Source of the DNA: Methylococcaceae bacterium
GTDB lineage: Bacteria; Pseudomonadota; Gammaproteobacteria; Methylococcales; Methylomonadaceae
NCBI GenBank assembly: GCA_013140465.1
Contig: JABFST010000244.1
Location: 1 to 5,223, forward strand
DNA length: 5,223 nt
Direction of reading: 5' to 3'
Shown: one piece after another, positions 1-4,721 of the stretch
How the letters are laid out: the number at the start of each line of letters is the position of its first letter
Position numbering within the stretch: the first letter of the stretch is position 1
Program-made: the position numbers and the translations under genes
The notes under the pieces: model-generated
What the model was told of the DNA's origin: nothing
The model's database searches: none
Seen by the model: the letters and a program-made list of their open reading frames with translations, nothing else

Positions 1-372
1 TTATATAGCAGTGTGTGGACTGGCGCAGGCAGCAAAGCGGGTTTATACACCTTACAGTCCGCCGACCAAGGCCAGCATTGGAGCGTGCCGCAGCTTATAG
101 GCCGTTTGGCTAGCCGTAATGACATCGCGGTAAGCGGGCAACACACCGCCGTGATTTGGGATGAGCGTATAGGCGACAATACGGCGGTCTTTTATGCGCA
201 ATCCGGCAACGGCGGACACAGCTGGACACCACCCACCCGTTTGTCCGAACCCAGCATGATGGCAACCCACCCGCGTATTGTGCCGACACCGCACGGTTTT
301 TTGGCAATGTGGACACAAAAACAGGGTAAACAAGCCAGCCACTGGGCGGCAAAGCCGCTGGCTAAAGAATAA
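1..372 (+). CDS. Asp-box (BNR/sialidase-like) repeat protein, C-terminal fragment
   Basis: This is the last 123 codons of a gene that starts left of the window. The frame is open from base 1, so the GTG at 13 is internal. The fragment shows a canonical Asp-box, S-x-D-x-G-x-x-W (SADQGQHW, visible residues 20-27). A second, variant box (SGNGGHSW, residues 68-75) has Asn in place of Asp. Between them are beta-strand-like stretches such as TAVIWDERIGDNTAVFYAQS. Asp-boxes mark turns of sialidase-type beta-propellers, which are usually secreted or periplasmic. Most proteins with this fold that are annotated as exo-alpha-sialidase have no proven sialidase activity, and the catalytic Arg triad and Asp cannot be judged from this piece. 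It ends 110 bases before the copC-type gene on the same strand, so a functional link with the metal operon is possible but unproven. No strong terminator follows it. Confidence 0.75.
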   Translation, partial: LYSSVWTGAGSKAGLYTLQSADQGQHWSVPQLIGRLASRNDIAVSGQHTAVIWDERIGDNTAVFYAQSGNGGHSWTPPTRLSEPSMMATHPRIVPTPHGFLAMWTQKQGKQASHWAAKPLAKE

Positions 373-410
373 GCGCAACCAGCAAGACCTGCCGTGAATG
401 CTTATAGGGC

Positions 411-433
411 ATTGTCACAATTGGTTATATAAT
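411..433 (+). promoter_or_regulatory. Candidate promoter with overlapping palindrome upstream of copC
   Basis: A perfect TATAAT -10 hexamer lies at 428-433, about 50 bases before the preferred copC start at 483. Just upstream is an 11-base palindrome, ATTGT-c-ACAAT (411-421), in the -35/spacer region where a dimeric regulator could bind. The -35 match is poor: TTGTCA at 412-417 is only 10 bases from the -10, and no good hexamer exists at 17 bases. The hexamer is clear, but its role and the operator are inference. Confidence 0.35.
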
Positions 434-482
434 GCGAAAGTTGTACCGACTATTTACACCTACAAAGATACGCGTAAACCTT

Positions 483-863
483 ATGAGCCCAAATAATAAA
501 CATAACATCGCCACCCGCTTATGCCTGTTGGCAGCTCTGGCCCTGCCCATGCCTTTATATGCCCATGCCATCATGGTCCGTTCGGCCCCTGAGCAAAATG
601 CCACCCTGACCGAATCGCCCAAACAAATCGATGTCTGGTTTAACGATAAAGTGGGCAGCGAATACAAGGCCCTTGCCGTCATCGACAGCAAAGGCAAACG
701 TGTGGACAACAAAGATGTGGAACAAGAATCTTTTGACGAATCACACCTTTACGCAACCGTACCCACTTTGGCGCCCGACACTTACACCGTGCGTTACCGC
801 GTAGTGTCCATCGACACCCACATTGTTACCGGCAAATTCCAATTTACCATCAAAGCCCCATAA
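483..863 (+). CDS. copC: CopC-like periplasmic copper-binding protein
   Basis: This is a 126-residue secreted protein of the CopC family, small cupredoxin-like beta-barrels that hold Cu(II) in the periplasm. Residues 1-27 form a Sec signal peptide ending in PLYA. Cleavage there leaves a 99-residue mature protein beginning HAIMVRSAPEQ, the usual CopC opening. The C-terminal signature VSIDTHIVTGKFQF supplies Asp84 and His86 (mature numbering). Together with the N-terminal His1 these match the histidine-brace Cu(II) site known from CopC. The Met-rich Cu(I) site of Pseudomonas CopC is absent, since Met4 is the only mature methionine, so this should be a Cu(II)-only type. An in-frame ATG at 432 would add 17 residues rich in Arg and Lys and overlaps a TATAAT hexamer, so 483 is preferred. 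No clear Shine-Dalgarno precedes either start. It is the first gene of a tight three-gene operon. No copD follows; a HupE-type permease is present instead. Confidence 0.88.
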   Translation: MSPNNKHNIATRLCLLAALALPMPLYAHAIMVRSAPEQNATLTESPKQIDVWFNDKVGSEYKALAVIDSKGKRVDNKDVEQESFDESHLYATVPTLAPDTYTVRYRVVSIDTHIVTGKFQFTIKAP

Positions 864-865
864 CC

Positions 866-1516
866 ATGAAAACGTTCCCACTTATTGCATGGCTGCTTAG
901 CCTGTTGCTGCTGGCTGGCTGCAACCAAAACAATCTAGGCACCAACCCACAAATCCCCGACCTTAACAGCGTCGGTTGTTTGATAACCAACGACTTTTAC
1001 GCGGTCCATATGAGCGTTTATGTGCAGCCCGCGCAACCCGGCAAAGATGACCGTGCGGCTTTATTAAAACCGTATTGCCAAGAACTGCCCACTATCGGCA
1101 AAGCTTTTTTTGCGGCGGACTTGATAGACCGCGACATCCGTAAAACCCCTATCGGCATCCGCATCGTTGAGCTGGAATTGGTTGGCTCTGACGACACCAA
1201 GCCCGAAGACTTTAAAGAAGTGCGCACGCTCACCGAAGTCCCAGCAAAACTGTACACCAAAGGTGTCGTTGAAGCCCAAGCCGACATCGCCAAAAATGGC
1301 TATTACGCACTCTTTTTACTAATAGGCGGCGAAGAAGCCATTTCTGATGAAGACAAAATGCGCATCGCCTTTCATGTCGGCGGCGATCCCGATGCCTTGC
1401 CCAAAAAGACGCTCTACCTTATTGCAGGTGGCACGGCGGCGGGCTTGTTGCTGATTATTATCGGCGTGGTTTGGTATGTAAGAAGACGCAAAGCCAACAC
1501 CAGCGGGACTGCTTAA
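866..1516 (+). CDS. Predicted lipoprotein with C-terminal transmembrane anchor, function unknown
   Basis: I do not recognise a named family for this 216-residue protein. The N terminus is a lipoprotein signal with lipobox L-A-G-C, lipidated Cys at residue 19 and Asn at +2. Residues about 35-172 form a soluble domain with strand-like segments, such as PIGIRIVELELVG and GYYALFLLIGG, that resemble an Ig-like or YtkA/FixH-like beta-sandwich by eye only. It has two further cysteines (C38, C71) that could pair, plus H48, M49 and H170 as possible metal ligands. Residues about 182-205 form a strong transmembrane helix followed by RRRK, which puts the C terminus in the cytoplasm. Lipid at one end and a helix at the other suggest double anchoring in the inner membrane. 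It starts 2 bases after the copC stop and its own stop overlaps the next ATG (TAATG), so it is expected to be made together with CopC and the HupE-type permease, perhaps as an adaptor. Confidence 0.8.
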   Translation: MKTFPLIAWLLSLLLLAGCNQNNLGTNPQIPDLNSVGCLITNDFYAVHMSVYVQPAQPGKDDRAALLKPYCQELPTIGKAFFAADLIDRDIRKTPIGIRIVELELVGSDDTKPEDFKEVRTLTEVPAKLYTKGVVEAQADIAKNGYYALFLLIGGEEAISDEDKMRIAFHVGGDPDALPKKTLYLIAGGTAAGLLLIIIGVVWYVRRRKANTSGTA

Positions 1517-2598
1517 TGTTTAAACGACTCCTCGCTGTCCTGTTTTTAGTGGGCTATTTGCCTATGGGCTTTGCCCATGATCCAGGCTTAAGTTCAGCCG
1601 ATTTGGTGCTGACAGCAACAGGCATTAACGCCAAAATAACCTTTTCGTTACAAGACATAGAAGCTTTTGTGCCGATGGACAGCGACCAAGATGCCGAAGT
1701 CACTGCCGCCGAACAAGAGGCCGCCAAAGCCCGCATCGCCCAATGGGTCTTGGCGGGAGTGCAGCTTAGCGTAGACGGCGTGGTGCTGGCGCCCAACGGT
1801 TTGGGCAAGGTCAGTTTTGATGATAAAAACAATGCCTTTATCGCCTTTCAGTTTGACCAAGCCGCGAGCAAAAATATCGGCTTCAACGCCCTGTTTTTAA
1901 GCAAGCTGCCTACCACCCATAGGCAATATGCGACCTTAAAAGATGAAGCGGGGCATAGTTTGGGTGAAAAAATGCTCTCGCAAACCGACAGCCGCTTGAG
2001 CGTCGCTGTCTCCGCCGAGCGTGCGGCAGCACCCGAAGCCCATACTTTTTCTGACTTTTTGCTCTTGGGCATAGAACACATCCTGACAGGCTACGACCAC
2101 TTGTTGTTTTTGTTTTCGTTGCTGGTGGTCACGCGCAGTTTTTGGCCGGCCCTTAAAATCATCACCTTTTTTACCTTAGCCCACTCGATTACCCTAGGCT
2201 TGGCGGGATTTAACATCATCGACATACCCAGTGCGATCGTTGAACCGCTGATTGCCGCCACGATTGTCTATGTAGGCTTAGAAAATATCCTGCGCGGCGA
2301 CCAAGTCAAAGGCCGACAATGGCTGACGTTTTTCTTTGGTCTGATCCACGGCTTTGGTTTTGCGGCGGTATTGCGCGAAATGGGCATCTCGTCTTACGAG
2401 ACGGGTATTATGCTGCCGCTGTTTTCCTTTAACTTGGGCGTGGAAATAGGTCAAGTGACAGTTGCTGCGATTGTTTTGCCGCTGATTTGGTGGTTACACA
2501 AAAAACCTCTGATTGAACCCAAGCTCACCCCTGTGTGCTCGATACTCGTTTGTGTGGCGGGCGGGTATTGGTTAGTGGAGCGCACCTTGTTAAGCTAA
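1516..2598 (+). CDS. HupE/UreJ-family metal permease with periplasmic N-terminal domain
   Basis: This 360-residue protein combines a signal peptide (1-20), a periplasmic domain (21 to about 175) and a C-terminal HupE/UreJ-type membrane domain (about 178-358) with roughly six or seven helices. HupE/UreJ proteins are metal permeases, best known for nickel. The signature H-x5-D-H is present (H188, D194, H195, in EHILTGYDH), as are TLAHS (H223), YVGLEN (E256), LIHGFGFA (H279) and FNLGVEIGQ (E310). The periplasmic domain holds an EF-hand-like loop, DSDQDAEVTAAE (55-66). Predicted cleavage after GFA leaves His21 at the mature N terminus, as in CopC. The ATG at 1516 shares its A with the preceding stop (TAATG). 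A TTG at 1471 would only add a non-signal stretch and is rejected. Operon context with CopC suggests copper as cargo rather than nickel, but this is inference. No hydrogenase or urease genes are nearby. Confidence 0.85.
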   Translation: MFKRLLAVLFLVGYLPMGFAHDPGLSSADLVLTATGINAKITFSLQDIEAFVPMDSDQDAEVTAAEQEAAKARIAQWVLAGVQLSVDGVVLAPNGLGKVSFDDKNNAFIAFQFDQAASKNIGFNALFLSKLPTTHRQYATLKDEAGHSLGEKMLSQTDSRLSVAVSAERAAAPEAHTFSDFLLLGIEHILTGYDHLLFLFSLLVVTRSFWPALKIITFFTLAHSITLGLAGFNIIDIPSAIVEPLIAATIVYVGLENILRGDQVKGRQWLTFFFGLIHGFGFAAVLREMGISSYETGIMLPLFSFNLGVEIGQVTVAAIVLPLIWWLHKKPLIEPKLTPVCSILVCVAGGYWLVERTLLS

Positions 2599-2736
2599 AA
2601 TACCCCACCAGCTGACTGAAACGCCTAAAACCGACAAGGTTGCCCCTAGCCTACGCTCTTCTCAGGTCGAGGCAGGTGGCAAGACGTTTTTGCCGTTAGC
2701 CCTGAGCATATAATTGAGTCCGAAACTGATAAATTT

Positions 2737-2790
2737 ACATTAAAACTCCCTCTCCCTCAGGGAGAGGGTAGGGTGAGGGGGATTTAATGT
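2737..2790 (+). repeat. REP-like palindromic repeat, copy 1 (with outer arms)
   Basis: The core at 2748-2780 recurs base for base as its reverse complement at 4149-4181. It contains a palindrome with 10-base arms, CCCTCTCCCT (2748-2757) and AGGGAGAGGG (2759-2768), around one base. The 3' half holds four G-runs (2760-2762, 2766-2768, 2771-2773, 2777-2781) with loops of 3, 2 and 3 bases, a textbook G-quadruplex motif on the + strand. Outside the core lie inverted arms ACATTAAA (2737-2744) and TTTAATGT (2783-2790). It resembles dispersed intergenic palindromes common in proteobacteria; mobility is inference. Confidence 0.8.
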
Positions 2791-2910
2791 CGCTTTACTT
2801 CCTGCGTTCTCTATAACACCACCCACCTGACCACAGGGCATGGCAACAAAACCACCCAACCCGCTATGACGCACTGTAGTCTTAGCTTTTCTTTATCAAT
2901 TTAAACAACT

Positions 2911-2916
2911 AAGAGA
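2911..2916 (+). promoter_or_regulatory. Ribosome-binding site of serA
   Basis: AAGAGA lies 6 bases before the ATG at 2923 and resembles AAGGAG with one base changed. It supports that start. It is the best Shine-Dalgarno-like site in front of any complete + strand gene here. Confidence 0.55.
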
Positions 2917-2922
2917 AAACCG

Positions 2923-4089
2923 ATGTTTAAGATTTTGACCTACAATAATATTTCACGCGCCGGCCTGGACCGGTTGCCCAGCGCAAACTATGAAGTGGGT
3001 GCCAACGTCGCCGAACCCGATGCCATTATGCTGCGTTCTTATAGCCTGCATGGACAAGACATTCCCGCCAGCCTTAAGGCCGTAGGCCGTGCAGGTGCGG
3101 GTGTCAACAACATTCCCGTTGCCGAATACACCAAACTTGGCATACCCGTATTCAATGCCCCGGGTGCAAATTCCAATGCGGTGGCAGAATTGGCAATAGC
3201 CGGCATGTTGTTGGCGGCAAGAAATATTGTTCCTGCGCTGAATTTTGTCCATGCCTTAGAAGGCGACGAAGAAAGCCTGAACACCCAAATTGAAAACAAC
3301 AAAAAACATTTCGCTGGCTTTGAATTGTCCGGCAAAAGCTTGGGTGTGTTGGGCTTAGGCGCGATCGGCGTTAAAGTTGCCAACTCGGCGGCGGCCTTAG
3401 GTTTGAACATCATCGGTTTTGACCCGTTCATGTCGTTAGAAAATGCCTGGAAACTCACGTCAGCTGCCAACCCCGCCATCAGCATTGATGACTTGGTGTC
3501 ACGCGCAGACGTTATCAGCCTACATATTCCGCTGAACGAAAAAACCAAAAACCTATTCAATAAAGACCACATCGACCGCATCAAAAAAGGCGCAATACTC
3601 GTCAATTTTTCCCGCGCGGGCGTAGTCGATGAGGCTGCCGTAGTGGAAGCCCTAGACTCAGGTGCGTTACATGCCTATGTCTGTGATTTTCCGACAGCGG
3701 CCTTGATTAAACATCCTAAAGCCATCGTGTTGCCACATTTGGGCGCATCAACTGAAGAAGCCGAAGACAATTGCGCCGCAATGGTCGCAGACCAATTGCG
3801 TGAGTTTTTGGAACATGGTTCTATCCGCAACTCGGTGAATTTTCCTGACGTAGTGGTAACGCCTAGCGGTGATGGTGTGCGCTTGTGCATAGCCAACCAA
3901 AACGTACCCGGCGTAGTCGGGCATATTTCTTCGGCGTTAGGGGAAGCGGGGCTGAATATTTTGGATTTGCTGAATAAATCGCGCGGCGATTATGCGTATA
4001 CTTTGGTGGACATCCATGCCAACGCCCCAGAAGACGTGCTGGAACGCATCCGCGCCATTGATGGCGTGTTGTCAGTGCGCGTCATTTAA
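2923..4089 (+). CDS. serA: D-3-phosphoglycerate dehydrogenase with ACT domain
   Basis: This 388-residue cytoplasmic enzyme should oxidise 3-phosphoglycerate to 3-phosphohydroxypyruvate with NAD, the first step of serine synthesis. The substrate-domain motif GRAGAGVNNI (55-64) and APGANSNAVAEL (79-90) are clear. The Rossmann nucleotide site is GLGAIG (144-149), with Asp167 at the end of the next strand favouring NAD over NADP. Catalytic Arg231 (NFSRAGVVDE) and His272 (LPHLGAST) are present. The catalytic Glu expected in the E. coli-type DVFPTEP segment is not seen; here the segment reads CDFPTAAL (254-261). A C-terminal ACT domain (about 319-388) suggests serine feedback. By eye N327 and N345 match two E. 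coli serine ligands, while the His ligand is Asn325. It is slightly shorter than the 410-residue E. coli enzyme. It stands alone, with serB and serC absent from the window, and is bracketed by inverted repeat copies. Confidence 0.93.
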   Translation: MFKILTYNNISRAGLDRLPSANYEVGANVAEPDAIMLRSYSLHGQDIPASLKAVGRAGAGVNNIPVAEYTKLGIPVFNAPGANSNAVAELAIAGMLLAARNIVPALNFVHALEGDEESLNTQIENNKKHFAGFELSGKSLGVLGLGAIGVKVANSAAALGLNIIGFDPFMSLENAWKLTSAANPAISIDDLVSRADVISLHIPLNEKTKNLFNKDHIDRIKKGAILVNFSRAGVVDEAAVVEALDSGALHAYVCDFPTAALIKHPKAIVLPHLGASTEEAEDNCAAMVADQLREFLEHGSIRNSVNFPDVVVTPSGDGVRLCIANQNVPGVVGHISSALGEAGLNILDLLNKSRGDYAYTLVDIHANAPEDVLERIRAIDGVLSVRVI

Positions 4090-4124
4090 CACGCTATACA
4101 AATTGTAGCCCGCATGAGGCAATC

Positions 4125-4143
4125 CTAGGTATAGAGAACCTAG
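4125..4143 (+). repeat. Small hairpin after serA
   Basis: CTAGGT (4125-4130) and ACCTAG (4138-4143) form a 6-bp stem with a 7-base loop, 35 bases after the serA stop. Only TAAAA follows, not a T-run, so it is at best a weak terminator. Confidence 0.3.
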
Positions 4144-4148
4144 TAAAA

Positions 4149-4181
4149 CCCCTCACCCTACCCTCTCCCTGAGGGAGAGGG
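4149..4181 (-). repeat. REP-like palindromic repeat, copy 2 (inverted)
   Basis: This is an exact 33-base reverse complement of 2748-2780. The palindrome arms are 4161-4170 and 4172-4181 around one base, and the four G-runs are on the - strand. Shorter inverted arms of a different sequence flank it: TATAGAG (4130-4136) and CTCTATA (4183-4189). It lies between the convergent serA and glutaredoxin-like genes and could fold in either transcript. A role in termination or 3' end protection is plausible but unproven. Confidence 0.8.
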
Positions 4182-4208
4182 GCTCTATATCTACACAACC
4201 CAAAACAG

Positions 4209-4229
4209 CCTTCTCCCTGAGGCAGAAGG
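4209..4229. repeat. Degenerate third copy of the palindrome
   Basis: CCTTCTCCCT and AGGCAGAAGG around a central G form a 10-bp stem with one mismatch. The TCTCCCTGAGG centre matches copy 2, 28 bases downstream of it. It has lost the G-rich tail, so no quadruplex motif remains. The compensatory-looking changes in the arms suggest that pairing has been retained. Confidence 0.6.
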
Positions 4230-4250
4230 TGGGTTGTAAGCATTAGCGGC

Positions 4251-4283
4251 AGACCTGCGAGGTTTTATAAACCTCGCAGGTCT
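4251..4283. repeat. Perfect 15-bp stem palindrome between convergent genes
   Basis: AGACCTGCGAGGTTT (4251-4265) is repeated perfectly inverted at 4269-4283 with a 3-base TAT loop. It is unrelated to the CCCTCTCCC repeats. From memory, close relatives of this AGACCTGC...GCAGGTCT element occur scattered between genes in diverse bacteria. In this place it could act as a two-way terminator or mRNA end stabiliser, although no T-run follows on the + strand. Confidence 0.75.
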
Positions 4284-4342
4284 TATCCCGCCATTCTCCC
4301 CATGCGGGTTATTGTGGCCTAGACAGGCATTCCATCCGCACC

Positions 4343-4684
4343 TTAATTCAGCGCCAACGCCTCATCCACTTGCTCTGGCGCATAGCCATAGATCACTTGC
4401 TTGCCGATAACCACTATCGGCACACCATTACCGCCCAAATCCGCGTAGGCGCGTATGCCTTCTTCACTGCGTTCAACATCGACATCGCGGTAGCGAATGT
4501 GATGGTCCGCAAAATAGCTGCGCATTTTTGCGCAATAGCCACACCAGGTCGTGGAATAAAGCACCACGTTATAACTGCCTGGCGCCGCAGGTGGCGGCGG
4601 GTTTAGCCAGTTTTTTATCTGGTTTTGATTTTGGTAAAGACCACCGAGCAGGGCAATCAACAATAGCAGGGCTGGTTTTGGCAT
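4343..4684 (-). CDS. Membrane-anchored glutaredoxin-like protein
   Basis: This is a 113-residue thioredoxin-fold protein of the glutaredoxin family. Residues 4-17 (PALLLLIALLGGLY) are a short hydrophobic segment acting as signal anchor or uncleaved signal. A Gln/Asn- and Pro-rich linker (18-35, ending in PPPPAAP) leads to the domain at about 37-113. The active site is C48-G-Y-C51 after YSTTW, a dithiol glutaredoxin motif. GVPIVVIG carries the cis-Pro (P89), followed by GYAPEQ near the end. Dithiol glutaredoxins reduce disulfides or glutathionylated thiols. The protein may be tethered to the membrane, but which side the domain faces is uncertain because there is one Lys on each side of the short helix. 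The start at 4684 has a weak GAGA 9 bases upstream and is 37 bases after the TauE-family stop on the same strand, so co-transcription is likely. Confidence 0.85.
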   Translation of the reverse strand: MPKPALLLLIALLGGLYQNQNQIKNWLNPPPPAAPGSYNVVLYSTTWCGYCAKMRSYFADHHIRYRDVDVERSEEGIRAYADLGGNGVPIVVIGKQVIYGYAPEQVDEALALN

Positions 4685-4721
4685 AGTTGGCAGTCTCGAT
4701 TATCAGGTAAAAACACAGGCT

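Larger units (their letters stand above)
2599..2922. other. Gene-free stretch between the hupE-type gene and serA
   Basis: These 324 bases carry no convincing coding frame. They hold a TATAAT hexamer at 2709-2714 without a good -35, a G-rich palindromic repeat at 2737-2790, and the serA leader with a ribosome-binding site. No strong intrinsic terminator is seen after the hupE-type gene. The best short hairpin (GGCAA/TTGCC, 2678-2694) has no following T-run. The serA promoter is not clearly recognisable. Confidence 0.6.

Noticed and set aside
432..482. 17-residue N-terminal extension of CopC
   Set aside because: The extension is rich in Arg/Lys, would spoil a good signal peptide, and overlaps a TATAAT hexamer.
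425..712. 95-codon minus-strand frame opposite the copC start
   Set aside because: It overlaps the copC signal peptide and Cu-domain coding region and shows no signal, domain or ribosome-binding site of its own.
1471..1515. TTG start 15 codons upstream of the HupE-type gene
   Set aside because: The ATG at 1516 directly begins a clear signal peptide and is coupled to the preceding stop by TAATG.
2678..2694. GGCAA/TTGCC hairpin as terminator of the metal operon
   Set aside because: The stem is only 5 bp and no T-run follows, so it does not meet the pattern of an intrinsic terminator.
2806..2815. GTTCTCTATA shared, in inverted form, with 4130-4139 near repeat copy 2
   Set aside because: It is only 10 bases long and its distance from the core differs (25 versus 9 bases), so it may be chance and is not included in the repeat unit.
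3039..3605. 188-codon open frame antisense to serA
   Set aside because: It lies fully inside a well-supported gene, its translation has no recognisable domain, and long antisense frames are common opposite such genes.
2748..4229. Repeats as a CRISPR array
   Set aside because: The copies are inverted, self-palindromic and separated by a whole gene, with no regular spacers or cas genes.
4287..4308. CCCGC/GCGGG hairpin downstream of the glutaredoxin-like gene
   Set aside because: It has a 5-bp stem with a 12-base loop and no T-run on the minus strand.
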